A stretch of 64,000 nt of DNA from JACDQM01 sp044373315 (GTDB lineage: Bacteria > Pseudomonadota > Gammaproteobacteria > Burkholderiales > Burkholderiaceae_C): positions 1 through 64,000 of the forward strand of contig NZ_JBILQK010000010.1 in NCBI RefSeq assembly GCF_044373315.1, given 5' to 3'. Positions 7,987-16,669 of this stretch are shown here, piece after piece. The notes under the pieces were generated by a model. That model did no database searches, was not told the DNA's origin, and saw only the letters and a program-made list of their open reading frames with translations. A program made the position numbers and the translations under genes. Positions within the stretch are counted from its first letter, which is position 1, and each line of letters opens with the position of its first letter.

Positions 7987-8041
7987 TCAGGAACTCAGGG
8001 TGAGTGCTGTTTCAAAAAGAGTGCTCATGAGATGAGAATAA

Positions 8042-8056
8042 CGAAACAGCGTTTCA
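8042..8056. promoter_or_regulatory. KdgR-like operator in the udh/kdgK divergent region
   Basis: GAAACAGCGTTTC (8043-8055) is an inverted repeat of GAAAC around three bases. It closely matches the IclR-family KdgR box of enterobacteria (AATGAAACA..TGTTTCATT). A separate GTTTCA half-site lies at 8008-8013. It sits 18 bases before the kdgK ATG and about 55 bases upstream of udh, so one site could repress both directions. The likely ligand is the regulator encoded at 26304-27104. Confidence 0.7.
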
Positions 8057-8073
8057 ATTAGATAAGGGCTTTC

Positions 8074-9027
8074 ATGGGGGCGACGCAACACAAGGTGGTT
8101 TTGCTCGGCGAATGCATGCTGGAGCTGCAGGGCCAGGCCTTCGGCACGCTGACCCAGGCCTATGGCGGCGACACCTTCAACACAGCGGTTTATCTGGCGC
8201 GCTGCGGGCGGGCGGCTGGCATCGAGGTCAGCTATGCCACGGCGCTCGGCGACGATCCGCTGAGCGAGGGCCTGCTGCAGCGCTGGCAGGCGCAGGGCCT
8301 GGACTTGAGTTTGGTGCAGCGCATCCCGGGCAAGTTGCCGGGGATGTACATGATCGAACTAGACGAGCGCGGCGAACGCAGCTTCCACTTCTGGCGCGAA
8401 TCCAGCGCGGCACGGCTGTACTTCGATGCGGCGCAGACGCCGCTGGAGGCGTGCAGCCCCGAGTTCGGCACCTTCTATCTGAGCGGCATCAGCCTGGCCA
8501 TCCTGTCGCCGCTGGCGCGCGAGCGGGTCTATGCGCTGATGGCATCGATGCGCGCACTGGGCGCGCAGGTGGTGTTCGACAACAATTACCGGCCACGCCT
8601 GTGGCCGGACCTGCTGACGGCAAGGACCTGCTTCAACCGCGCTTTTCATTCGGCCACGATCGCCCTGGTGACGGCCGACGACCATCAGGCCGTGATGGGC
8701 CTGGGCTCGCTGGACGAGGCCGTGGCCCACGCGCAGCAGCTGGCTCCGCCGGAGATCCTGATCAAGCGCGGCGCCGCTTCGACCCTGCTGCGCCAAGCCG
8801 GCCACAGCGATTGGCAGGAAGCGGCGACAGTGAGCGTGCCCAACGTGGTGGACACCACAGCGGCGGGAGACTCCTTCGCCGCCGGCTATCTGAGCCGTCG
8901 CCTGCTCGGCGCGGATGCGCTGTCCGCGGCAGAGTTCGGCAACCGCCTGGCGGCGCGCGTGATCCAGCACCGCGGTGCGGTGATCGCGCCTGAGCTGATG
9001 CAGGACCTGGTCCAGGACTCCGCGTGA
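8074..9027 (+). CDS. kdgK: 2-dehydro-3-deoxygluconokinase (PfkB family)
   Basis: 317 residues of the ribokinase/PfkB fold. The N-terminal substrate region has LGECMLEL and YGGDTFNTAVYLAR; the C-terminal signature is DTTAAGDSFAAGYL, with the anion-hole DTTAAGD at 260-266 and catalytic Asp266. GGDTFNTA and the length are typical of KdgK rather than fructokinase. It would phosphorylate KDG from the KduI/KduD branch to KDPG, which an aldolase outside the window would split. It has a KdgR-like box immediately upstream and its stop overlaps the start of the pectate lyase gene (GTGA). Confidence 0.88.
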   Translation: MGATQHKVVLLGECMLELQGQAFGTLTQAYGGDTFNTAVYLARCGRAAGIEVSYATALGDDPLSEGLLQRWQAQGLDLSLVQRIPGKLPGMYMIELDERGERSFHFWRESSAARLYFDAAQTPLEACSPEFGTFYLSGISLAILSPLARERVYALMASMRALGAQVVFDNNYRPRLWPDLLTARTCFNRAFHSATIALVTADDHQAVMGLGSLDEAVAHAQQLAPPEILIKRGAASTLLRQAGHSDWQEAATVSVPNVVDTTAAGDSFAAGYLSRRLLGADALSAAEFGNRLAARVIQHRGAVIAPELMQDLVQDSA

Positions 9028-10334
9028 AGAACGCACTGCTTTTCGGCTTGGCGGCCTTGCTGTGTTCGGAGGTCTTTGGCCAAACCCTCAACCGCGCCAC
9101 TTACGAGCACCCCGGCTGGGCCCAGACCAGTGGCGGCCGGGGCGGCGCACTGATCCGTGTCACAAGCCTGGCGGCCAGCGGACCCGGTTCGCTTCGAGCC
9201 GCCTTGGAGGCGCCAGGGCCGCGCATCGTGGTGTTCGAGGTCGGTGGCGTGATCGACCTGGCGGGCGCCTCGCTGCGCATCCGCGAGGGCCGGCTCACCG
9301 TGGCCGGGCAGACTGCGCCCGATCCGGGCATCACGCTGATCAAGGGCGAGCTGGAGGTGGCGGCCGCGGACGTGATCATCCAGCACCTGATGGTCCGCCC
9401 CGGCGAGTACGGCCGTGCCAAGAAGAGCGGTGGCGACCATGATGGGCTGAGCACCGGCGCCGGTGCCGCACGCGTGATCGTCGACCATTGCAGCTTCTCC
9501 TGGGCGACCGACGAGAACCTGTCCATCGGGGGGCCGCGCTTCCAGGGTGAGACGCCTGCGGACTGGCGCCGCAACACCTCGCATCAGATCACCTACAGTC
9601 ACAACCTGATCTACGAGGGCCTGGCGAACTCGGTGCATCCGAAAGGCGAGCATTCCAAGGGCACGCTCGTGCATGACAACGCCAGCCAGGTGCTGCTGTA
9701 CGGCAATCTTTACGCCTCCAATCAGGAGCGCAATGCGCTGTTCAAGGGCGGCGTGCACGCGGCCATGGTCAACAACCTGATCTACAACCCGGGTGCGCGC
9801 GCGGTGCACTACAACCTGGTTGCACATGAATGGTCTGGCCGCGAGCCGCAGACCGGCCAGCTGAGTCTGGTCGCCAATGCCTACCGCCAGGGCCCTGACA
9901 CGCGCGCTGGCTTGCCGCTGTTCACGCTGGGCGGCCAGGGTGATGTGGCGCTGCATCTGCGGGGCAACTTGGCGGTCGACGCGCAGGGCCAGGCGCTGCC
10001 GATGACAGGCGGCTACACCAGCGGCTCCGCGCGCATCCTGGCGACCGAGACACCCAATCTGCCGGCCGGCCTGCGCTGGATCGCGGCTGAGCGTCTTGAG
10101 CAGGAGTTGCCGCTGGCGGTCGGCGCACGGCCCTGGGCGCGCGATCCGATCGACTTCAAGCTGCTGTCCGATGTGGCCGAGGGTCGCGGCAAGATCATCG
10201 ATTCCGAGTTGGAGAACGCGCAGGGCTATCCGCAGTACGCGCCGACGCGGCGGGCCTTCGATCCCAATGACTGGAACCTGGACGATATGAGCCCGCGGGC
10301 AGGCTGGGATTCATTGTTCCGAAACGGGCGTTGA
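9024..10334 (+). CDS. Secreted pectate lyase-like protein (PL1)
   Basis: 436 residues starting at a GTG that overlaps the kdgK stop. The first 19 residues (MKNALLFGLAALLCSEVFG) are a signal peptide. The body is a right-handed beta-helix with the pectate lyase pattern GRGGALIRVTSL, TVAGQTAP, VIIQHLMVRPG, VIVDHCSFSWATDENLSI and ITYSHNLIYEGL. IVDHCSFSWATDE is the PL1 calcium/active-site strand. It would cleave polygalacturonate by beta-elimination outside the cell or in the periplasm. Its last 24 bases overlap the 3' end of the convergent ygjV-like gene. Translational coupling of an exported enzyme to a cytoplasmic kinase suggests joint control by the upstream KdgR-like box. Confidence 0.85.
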   Translation: MKNALLFGLAALLCSEVFGQTLNRATYEHPGWAQTSGGRGGALIRVTSLAASGPGSLRAALEAPGPRIVVFEVGGVIDLAGASLRIREGRLTVAGQTAPDPGITLIKGELEVAAADVIIQHLMVRPGEYGRAKKSGGDHDGLSTGAGAARVIVDHCSFSWATDENLSIGGPRFQGETPADWRRNTSHQITYSHNLIYEGLANSVHPKGEHSKGTLVHDNASQVLLYGNLYASNQERNALFKGGVHAAMVNNLIYNPGARAVHYNLVAHEWSGREPQTGQLSLVANAYRQGPDTRAGLPLFTLGGQGDVALHLRGNLAVDAQGQALPMTGGYTSGSARILATETPNLPAGLRWIAAERLEQELPLAVGARPWARDPIDFKLLSDVAEGRGKIIDSELENAQGYPQYAPTRRAFDPNDWNLDDMSPRAGWDSLFRNGR

Positions 10335-10850
10335 TGCTGCTGCCCCGGCCGGCCTGCGCCACAGCCGCCAGATGGTCCAGCCATTTGTCAGCAGCAGCGT
10401 GGCTTCCAGCAGCGTGCCACCTATCGAGCCGACGAGCAGGTTGTTTAGCAACCACAGCGCGGTGCCGCACAGCATCAGCAGGCGCATGCGCAGGCCCTGC
10501 AGAAAAAACAAGGCCGTGGTGCCGATGCACGAGGCCAGGATGGGCAGCAGCGAGACCCAGCCCTGGTACAGCCAGGCGCCCAAGGCCAGGCTCAGGCCAA
10601 TAAAGAACAGGCCGACGGCCGGCGTGCGGGCGCGCATCGCCGCCACCGAGCGGGCAAGAGAAACCAGGTTGCTGGCCACCGCCGTGGGATGGCCCAGCAA
10701 GGCGAAGTGCAGCACATAGGCCAGGCACTCCAACGCCATGAACAGCTTGAAGCGCCGGTCATCGGTCTGCGCAAAGCAGGCCACGCCGAAGACGAAGGCC
10801 AGATAGCCGAAACCCTGGGCAGGCGAAAGCAGGAAGGAGAGGTCGGGCAT
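10311..10850 (-). CDS. YgjV-type inner membrane protein
   Basis: 179 residues, nearly all hydrophobic, with about six membrane spans. GFGYLAFVFGVACFAQTDDRR at the start, FMALECLAYVLHFALLGHPTA and the tail LLEATLLLTNGWTIWRL match the YgjV (Imp-YgjV) family of small inner membrane proteins of unknown function. I chose ATG 10850 (MPDLSFLLSP) because the longer frame to 10991 adds an implausible arginine/serine-rich stretch. It lies convergent to the pectate lyase and divergent from the alpha/beta hydrolase. No link to pectin use is evident. Confidence 0.75.
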   Translation of the reverse strand: MPDLSFLLSPAQGFGYLAFVFGVACFAQTDDRRFKLFMALECLAYVLHFALLGHPTAVASNLVSLARSVAAMRARTPAVGLFFIGLSLALGAWLYQGWVSLLPILASCIGTTALFFLQGLRMRLLMLCGTALWLLNNLLVGSIGGTLLEATLLLTNGWTIWRLWRRPAGAAASTPVSEQ

Positions 10851-10938
10851 GAAGGACGATGTGAACGAAGCGGCAGACGACGAGGGCATCGGCGCGGCGC
10901 GGCAGCGAGAGTCTGCCTCATGCCAGCGGGCTGAGCGG

Positions 10939-12108
10939 ATGTACCTGCAGCGGCGTCGCCTGCTGGGCGGCGCGGTAGCCGCACTCGCCACGCCGCTGCT
11001 CGCGCGTGCTGCCGAGAGCGGCCTGTCGGCCGAGGGCCTGCCGCCCTTGCATGCCTCGCTGCGCGAGCGCCTGCGTCAGCCGCGCCTGGGCTGGGATGCG
11101 GCAGCGGGGCGCCATCAGCTGGCCTGGCGCGAACGGGCACTGGCGCGTGCGCGGGCCTTGATGCTGCTGCCGGGCGAGGCCGACACCGATGCCAGCTTCA
11201 GCACCCGCAGCCTCGGCGAACAGCCCGTAGCGGGTGGCCTCGCGCGCCGACTGCTGCTGGAGCAGGGCCCGGGCGGCCCGGCGCCAGCGCTGTTGCTGCT
11301 GCCTGCTGGCAAAGGGCCGTTCCCGGCGGTGCTGCTGCTGCACGACCATGGCGCACGCTTCGACATCGGCAAGGAAAAGTTGATCCGGCCCTGGGACGAT
11401 GCCGAGCGCGCGCGCAGCGCCGAAGCCTGGGTGGCGCGCTACTACGGTGGCCGCTTCCTGGGCGAGGCGCTGCTGCAGCGCGGCTATGCGGTGCTGGCGG
11501 TCGATGCGCTGGGCTGGGGCGAACGCTCGCGGCCGGGCTTCGCACGTGATCACCAGCAGGCGCTGGCGGCCAATCTGCTGAACCTGGGGCAGAGCTGGGC
11601 GGCCCTGATCGCCAGTGAGGACCTGCGCGCGCTGCGCTGGATGCGCGCACAGCCCGAGATCGATGCGCAGCGGGTGGCGGCGCTCGGATTTTCGATGGGT
11701 GGCTTCCGGGCCTGGCAGCTGGCGGCGCTGTCGCAGCAGCTGGCGGCCTGCGTGGCCAGCCACTGGATGTGCACGCGCGAAGGGCTGATGCGTCCGGGCG
11801 GCCATACGCTGCAGGGCCAGTCGGCCTTCGCGATGCTGCATCCCGGCCTGGCGGCTGAGCTCGACCATCCGGACGTTGCCGCTCTGGCGGCGCCGCGCCC
11901 GCTGCTGATGCACGCCGGCGCTGACGATCCGCTGTTTCCGCTCGATGCTGTCAGCAGCGCGCTTGAGCGCCTGCGTGCCGTCTGGGCTGCAGATGGCGCC
12001 ACTGCACAGCTGGACACCCGGCTCTGGCCGGGTGGCCATGTCTTTGGCCTGGCCCAGCAGAAGGCCGCGCTGGATTGGCTGGACGCGCAACTGTCTCGTC
12101 AGCGCTGA
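10939..12108 (+). CDS. Exported alpha/beta hydrolase (dienelactone-hydrolase/acetylesterase type)
   Basis: 389 residues from ATG 10939, which begins MYLQRRRLLGGAVAALATPL, a Tat-like or basic signal peptide. The alpha/beta hydrolase core shows LLLHDHGARFDIGKEKLI, the nucleophile elbow GFSMGG, the acid region LLMHAGADDPLFPLD and the histidine in WPGGHVFG. The HDHGARFDIGKEK segment matches my memory of the Abhydrolase_7 group, related to acetyl xylan esterases. In a pectin locus an acetyl- or feruloyl-esterase role on pectin side groups is reasonable but unproven. The frame continues upstream to 10849, without better support for that start. Confidence 0.75.
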   Translation: MYLQRRRLLGGAVAALATPLLARAAESGLSAEGLPPLHASLRERLRQPRLGWDAAAGRHQLAWRERALARARALMLLPGEADTDASFSTRSLGEQPVAGGLARRLLLEQGPGGPAPALLLLPAGKGPFPAVLLLHDHGARFDIGKEKLIRPWDDAERARSAEAWVARYYGGRFLGEALLQRGYAVLAVDALGWGERSRPGFARDHQQALAANLLNLGQSWAALIASEDLRALRWMRAQPEIDAQRVAALGFSMGGFRAWQLAALSQQLAACVASHWMCTREGLMRPGGHTLQGQSAFAMLHPGLAAELDHPDVAALAAPRPLLMHAGADDPLFPLDAVSSALERLRAVWAADGATAQLDTRLWPGGHVFGLAQQKAALDWLDAQLSRQR

Positions 12109-12122
12109 GTCCCGGTAGCGGC

Positions 12123-12905
12123 TTAGGGGCGCGGCGGCGCTGCTGGTGTCACTGCTGCCGCCAGCTCGGGGCGCAGTGCCAGCAGGGCCTGCAGCACCAG
12201 ATCGGCGAACAGGGCCGCGCCCTGCGGGCCGACATGGGTGTGGTCGAACAGCGTCCGCGCCGGGCCGGCGCGTTCCACCATCCAGGGCGGCGGCACATGC
12301 ATGGCGCCTGAGGCGGGCGGTGCGATGGCCAAATGATCGGCCTGTTCGCGGCCCATTGCCTGCACGGCGACGGCGCTGAGCCCGTTCAGGTCGATCACCG
12401 GCACCTGCAGCTCGTCCGCCAGCGCCAGCGTGGCTAGTGCCCAGGGGCGCAGATCGTTCTGCAGCTGGCCTTGCGCATCGAAGCTGCGGCGTGTCAGCGG
12501 CGTCAGCAGTAGCACCTCGGCGCCGGCGGCGCGCGCCTCGCGCACATAGCCGGCCAGATTGGGCTTGAACTCGCTGGCCAGATCGGTCGAGCGGCCGGGC
12601 TTGCCGGGCTGGTCGTTGTGGCCGAACTGGATCAGCACCAGATCGCGCTGGCCGCCTTCGCGCAGCAGCGCCAGCACGCTGGACCAGAGGCCCTCGGCGC
12701 GGTAGCTCTTGCTGCTGCGGCCACCCCGCGCGAGGTTCAGGCACGCCAGTTGGTCCAGGCGTTGGCACAGCGCATTGCCATAGCCGCTGCGCGGCGCCAG
12801 CGTTGAGTCACCGACAAGGATCAGGCGTAGGCCCAGGGTCTGCGCTTGCGCGTCAGGCGCCAGCGCGCTGCCAGCCAGCAGCAGGGCCAGGAGCAGGTTT
12901 TTCAT
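12123..12905 (-). CDS. Rhamnogalacturonan acetylesterase (SGNH, CE12-like)
   Basis: 260 residues with a signal peptide (MKNLLLALLLAGSALAPDAQAQ). It carries the SGNH blocks: GDSTL with nucleophile Ser34, the Gly of GGRSSKSY, GHND with Asn97, and DHTH with Asp221 and His224. GGRSSKSY and QFGHNDQPGKPG are characteristic of rhamnogalacturonan acetylesterases (RhgT/YesT, carbohydrate esterase family 12). It would remove acetyl groups from pectin in the periplasm or outside the cell. I chose ATG 12905, which starts the signal peptide. A terminator hairpin separates it from the TonB receptor gene upstream, so it needs its own promoter or read-through. Convergent with the alpha/beta hydrolase gene. 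Confidence 0.85.
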   Translation of the reverse strand: MKNLLLALLLAGSALAPDAQAQTLGLRLILVGDSTLAPRSGYGNALCQRLDQLACLNLARGGRSSKSYRAEGLWSSVLALLREGGQRDLVLIQFGHNDQPGKPGRSTDLASEFKPNLAGYVREARAAGAEVLLLTPLTRRSFDAQGQLQNDLRPWALATLALADELQVPVIDLNGLSAVAVQAMGREQADHLAIAPPASGAMHVPPPWMVERAGPARTLFDHTHVGPQGAALFADLVLQALLALRPELAAAVTPAAPPRP

Positions 12906-12943
12906 CGCTCGTCCGTACAAAGGGGTTTGGGTCTTGCACAAAA

Positions 12944-12972
12944 AACAGGGCCGCCTGTTGGGCGGCCCTGTT
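12944..12972 (-). terminator. Rho-independent terminator after the TonB receptor gene
   Basis: A 12-bp perfect stem (AACAGGGCCGCC with its complement at 12961-12972) encloses a 5-base loop. Read on the minus strand it is followed directly by a run of T. It lies 21 bases beyond the stop of the TonB receptor gene and before the acetylesterase start. Confidence 0.88.
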
Positions 12973-12992
12973 GTAGGACTTCAAGCGTTGGC

Positions 12993-15956
12993 TCAGAACT
13001 TGTAGCGTGCGCCGAGCAGGAACTCGCGGCCGGTGACGTGGTAGACAACCGGGCTGTTGCGGGCGCGGCTGATGAACTGGTCGTTCGCCTCGTTGGTCAG
13101 GTTCACGCCTTCCAGCGTGATGTCCAGCTTGTCATTGACCTTGTAGGAGATCGACGCGTCCACGTTGAGCGAGCCGTTCTTGCCTTCGACATCGTTGTTG
13201 TTCTGGCCCGGCACGCGGGTCAGGAAGGCCGAGCGCTTGGCGGCCGAGACCCGGGCGCTGAACTTGCCGTCGTCGTAGTAGAGCGTGGCGTTCCAGGACT
13301 TGGGCGACATGTTGAGCAGGTCGTCCACGATGGTGGCGTTGCTGGTGGGCGAGACCAGGTAGGTGATCTTGGACTTCACATAGGTGTAGTTCAGCACCGT
13401 GCCGAAGTTCTTGCCCCAGGACGGCAGGAAGGTGAAGGGCTGCTGGTAGTTCAGCTCGATGCCCGTTAGCTTGCCTCCCGGGGTGTTGATCGGCGTTGTG
13501 ACCTGGAACACCTCGTCGCCGGTGAAGTTGGACGGCAGCAGCGATTGCGGCAGGCCGGTTTCCTTGAAGGCGATATTGGTGCGCAGGCTCTGGATGTAGG
13601 TGTCGATGTCCTTGCGGAACAGGCCCATGCCGATGAAGGCATTGCGGCCGAAGTAGTACTCCAGACTGCTGTCGTAGGTCTTGGCACGGAAGGGCTTGAG
13701 CGTCGGGTTGCCGCTAGTGATTGACAGCGTGCCGGTGGTGCTGATGGTGCCGCCGGGGTTCAGGTTGCCGAGTTGCGGACGTGCCATCACCTTGGCGGCG
13801 CCGAAGCGCACGATGAAATCGCGCGTTATGTTGGCCGCGATGTTCAGCGAGGGCAGTACATCGTCATAGGTGTTTGGCACGGTCACCTCGGTGCCGCCGG
13901 CCGCGGCTTGGTAGCCGGTTGACGACTGCTCGGTCTTGACATAGCGGACACCGACATTGCCGCGTACCGGCATGTCCATGAAGCGCTGGTCGAAGTCCAG
14001 CATCGCGAACGCGCCGGTGTCGGTCTCGGTGACACGGCGGTTGTTGCCGCGGGCATTGCCGTTGGTCGTGGACGACAGCGTGAAGTCGCCCGGGCCGCCG
14101 GCTGGGCCGCTCTTGATGCAGTTGCAATAGATGTCGTAGGCCGCGGCGATGGCGCTCAGGTTGGGAATGGACCAGGCGGTCGGCGTGCCGGCCGGCAGAT
14201 CAAGGCCTTTGCCGAAGCCGCTCAGCAGCGTCGTCAGGCTGGCGGCGCTTGTGCCCGCTGCCGGTGCGAAGATGGTGTCGTTCTGGTTAACGCGGCGGAA
14301 CTCGTAGGTGTCGAACTTGTACTGCTTGTAGTTGCCGCCGCCGCGCAGCGTCAGCTTGCTGGGTACCAGGTCCCAGGCCAAGTCCACCTGGGCCACGTCA
14401 TTGCGGTTGTTGGCACCTTGCGGCCTGATACGGATCTCGCTGGAGGTGGTGTTGGGGATGGTGGTGGGCTGCGTGCCGGTGGCGACCTGCGGCACGCCGA
14501 CCAGTGCCAGCGGATTGCCGCTGCTGGCCGCCGGGTCGAAGGGGAAGCCAATCAGCGGCAACCGGCTGTTGCCACGGAAATCCAGCGTGTAGCCGTTGAC
14601 ATTCAGCGCGTCCAACGTCGTCGTGGTCTGGATCGGGTTGCGGAACTTGGAGTCCGCGCGGCCGACCTTGGCGCTGACGCGTACCGTGTCGCTGAACTCG
14701 TGCTCCAGCGTCAGGCTGGGTTGCGTGAAGGCGGTGGAGAGCTTGTCGAAGCGCGATTCGGCGCGGATGTCCACACCGTTGTACTGGCCGAACTGCAATG
14801 CGCCATTGGCGTCATAGCTGGTGTTGACCACGCTGGTCTGCGGCTTGCCGCCCTGAGTCGCAGTGCGGCTGAAAGAGATGGCTTGCAAGAAGTCTTCTTG
14901 GCGGGTGGCGTCCAGCTTGGAATAGAGCACATCCAGGCTGACCAGCGTCGCGTCGTTGGGGCGCCACTGCGCGGCCGCGGTCAGGCCCAGGCGATCCTGG
15001 TCATGGGTCAGTCGGCCGTAGCGCGGCAGGCGCGGGTGGAAGTTGTTGACGCTGCTGGCCGCGTTGTAGGCGGCGATCGTGTCGGCATTGCCGGTCAGTC
15101 GCGGCACGCCCTGGGCCGCGGGGCCGCAGGTGGTGGCTGTCGAGGTGGTCGGGTTGTTGGCGACGCCGGTGGGCGCGCACCAGCCACCGGACGAAGCGCC
15201 GTTGTCCCAGCGCACGGTCGAGAAGCCTTCTTCATTGAGTTTGCGCTTCGAATAGGCGCCCGACACGAGCAGGCCGAAGGTCTTGCCGGCGAAGGTGTCC
15301 GAGACCAGGAAGGCCAGGCGCGGATCGGTGCTTCCGGACAGGTCGTTGTAGCGCGCCTTCACCGAGCCGGTGATCACGCGCTTGTTGAAATCGAACGGGC
15401 GCGCGGCCTGCAGATCGACGGTGGCGCCGAGCGAGCCTTCGTCGACATCGGCCGAGGCGCTCTTGCGCACGGTGATGCTGTTGAACAGCTCGGCGGCGAA
15501 GACGTTGAAGTCGAATCCGCGGGAGCGGTTGGCGCCGCCGGAGCTGTCGGTGCCGCCGGTGGTGGCCAGCGCCTCGATGCCGTTGATGCGCACGCGGGTG
15601 AAGTCGGCGCCCAGGCCGCGCACCGTGATGTTGCGGCCTTCGCCGGCATCGCGGTCGATCACCACGCCTGGCACGCGCTGCAGCGATTCGGCCAGATTGG
15701 TGTCGGGGAACTTGGCGATGTCTTCGGCCTTGATGACATCGACGATGCCCTTGTCCTGGCGCTTGGCATTCAGCGCGCTTTCCAGCGATGCGCGGATGCC
15801 GGTGATCACGACGCTATCCAGCGTCTTGGCTTCACTGGTGGTCTTGTTGTCCGGCGCGGTCTGGGCCTGGACGGTCAGACCCAGGGTGGCGCCGCCCAGC
15901 AGGCAGGCGGCGAGGCGGGTCAGGCGGGGCGGGTTGGTCCCGTGGCGTTTGGGCAT
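12993..15956 (-). CDS. TonB-dependent receptor, probably for pectin oligosaccharides
   Basis: 987 residues from ATG 15956, with an AGGAGACAAGAC ribosome site just upstream. A signal peptide (LAACLLGGATLGLTVQAQ) is followed by the TonB box-like LDSVVITGIRASLESALN, the plug (VDVIKAEDIAKFPDTNLAES, QRVPGVVIDRDAGEGRNITV, VRKSASADVDEGSLGATVDL) and a 22-strand type barrel ending in ...REFLLGARYKF with terminal Phe. The plug motifs place it among the large Xanthomonas/Caulobacter-type TonB receptors that take up plant carbohydrates. Its position between rhamnogalacturonan acetylesterase and kdgF suggests oligogalacturonides as cargo. I saw no KdgR box in the 194 bases upstream, so its control is unclear; read-through from kdgF is possible. 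Confidence 0.9.
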   Translation of the reverse strand: MPKRHGTNPPRLTRLAACLLGGATLGLTVQAQTAPDNKTTSEAKTLDSVVITGIRASLESALNAKRQDKGIVDVIKAEDIAKFPDTNLAESLQRVPGVVIDRDAGEGRNITVRGLGADFTRVRINGIEALATTGGTDSSGGANRSRGFDFNVFAAELFNSITVRKSASADVDEGSLGATVDLQAARPFDFNKRVITGSVKARYNDLSGSTDPRLAFLVSDTFAGKTFGLLVSGAYSKRKLNEEGFSTVRWDNGASSGGWCAPTGVANNPTTSTATTCGPAAQGVPRLTGNADTIAAYNAASSVNNFHPRLPRYGRLTHDQDRLGLTAAAQWRPNDATLVSLDVLYSKLDATRQEDFLQAISFSRTATQGGKPQTSVVNTSYDANGALQFGQYNGVDIRAESRFDKLSTAFTQPSLTLEHEFSDTVRVSAKVGRADSKFRNPIQTTTTLDALNVNGYTLDFRGNSRLPLIGFPFDPAASSGNPLALVGVPQVATGTQPTTIPNTTSSEIRIRPQGANNRNDVAQVDLAWDLVPSKLTLRGGGNYKQYKFDTYEFRRVNQNDTIFAPAAGTSAASLTTLLSGFGKGLDLPAGTPTAWSIPNLSAIAAAYDIYCNCIKSGPAGGPGDFTLSSTTNGNARGNNRRVTETDTGAFAMLDFDQRFMDMPVRGNVGVRYVKTEQSSTGYQAAAGGTEVTVPNTYDDVLPSLNIAANITRDFIVRFGAAKVMARPQLGNLNPGGTISTTGTLSITSGNPTLKPFRAKTYDSSLEYYFGRNAFIGMGLFRKDIDTYIQSLRTNIAFKETGLPQSLLPSNFTGDEVFQVTTPINTPGGKLTGIELNYQQPFTFLPSWGKNFGTVLNYTYVKSKITYLVSPTSNATIVDDLLNMSPKSWNATLYYDDGKFSARVSAAKRSAFLTRVPGQNNNDVEGKNGSLNVDASISYKVNDKLDITLEGVNLTNEANDQFISRARNSPVVYHVTGREFLLGARYKF

Positions 15957-16150
15957 GTCTTGTCTCCTGAGGGTTCTGAAGCGCCGCCGTCTGCCAGATT
16001 GGCTTGCGGCGCCGCGCGGCGTTCCTGGCCGAGGTGCCGGGCTCATGGGCGCGGCTTTCTGTTCGGCGGTGTTCGGGCGCTCGCAGGGCGCCTTGGGGGT
16101 TCAGCGCGGGCTTCGCTGCAGTGCGAGCACCCGCCTGTCGGTCGCGAGGA

Positions 16151-16492
16151 TTACAGGTAATCCTCGCGACGCGGTGAAAACTGGTCCAGCAAGGTGCTGT
16201 CGGCTTCGAGCGCGACCACGCCATGCATGGTCAGGCGCGGCGCGATGAAGGCATCACCGACACGCAGCACGCGCTTGACGCCGTCGATCTCGGCCTCGAA
16301 GGCACCCGACACCACATAGGCGATCTGGTCGTGCGCGTCATGGGCGTGCGGGGTACCGATGGCACCGCGGTCGAACTGCACCAGCACCGACATGAGCTCG
16401 GGCGTGTGGCCGACGATCTTGCGGCGGATGCCGTCGCCCAGGTCGGTCCAGTGCGTGGCGGCGTTCTCGAAGAAGGCGGAAGAGGAACTCAT
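16151..16492 (-). CDS. kdgF: KdgF-like cupin, unsaturated uronate linearisation
   Basis: 113 residues, a single cupin domain of the size of KdgF. The metal ligands of the family are in place: His49 and His51 (PHAHDAHDQ), Gln56 and His90 (TMHGV). The start THWTDLGDGIRRKIVG and the end LLDQFSPRREDYL match KdgF proteins, which open 4,5-unsaturated galacturonate (released by Ogl) to the linear 5-keto-4-deoxyuronate used by KduI. It is divergent from kduI with a KdgR-like box between them, which fits this role. Cytoplasmic; no signal peptide. The call is by motif and context. Confidence 0.85.
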   Translation of the reverse strand: MSSSSAFFENAATHWTDLGDGIRRKIVGHTPELMSVLVQFDRGAIGTPHAHDAHDQIAYVVSGAFEAEIDGVKRVLRVGDAFIAPRLTMHGVVALEADSTLLDQFSPRREDYL

Positions 16493-16545
16493 GGCAGGCG
16501 GTGCTCCGGCTGTGTTGAGGGCAACTATACCGAGCTTGCGAATAA

Positions 16546-16562
16546 ATGAAACAGTGGTTCAT
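16546..16562. promoter_or_regulatory. KdgR-like operator between kdgF and kduI
   Basis: ATGAAACAGTGGTTCAT is a near-palindrome matching the KdgR box of enterobacteria (AATGAAACA..TGTTTCATT), with only one change in the right arm. It lies 54 bases upstream of the kdgF start and about 108 bases upstream of kduI. It could control both kdgF and the long kduI-ogl transcript. Confidence 0.75.
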
Positions 16563-16669
16563 TAAATAGAAACCATGATTCCGGGAAACTCCCAGTCGGG
16601 GTTACGCTTGCGCCCCATGACATCTGCCGCAGCCGCTTGTACAGGCTGCAGCCCAACCGAGGACCGTCC

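Noticed and set aside
10918..12768. 616-residue open frame on the minus strand
   Set aside because: Antisense to the alpha/beta hydrolase and overlapping the acetylesterase gene; no domain is visible.
14418..16160. 580-residue open frame on the plus strand
   Set aside because: Antisense to the TonB receptor gene, without motifs or ribosome site.
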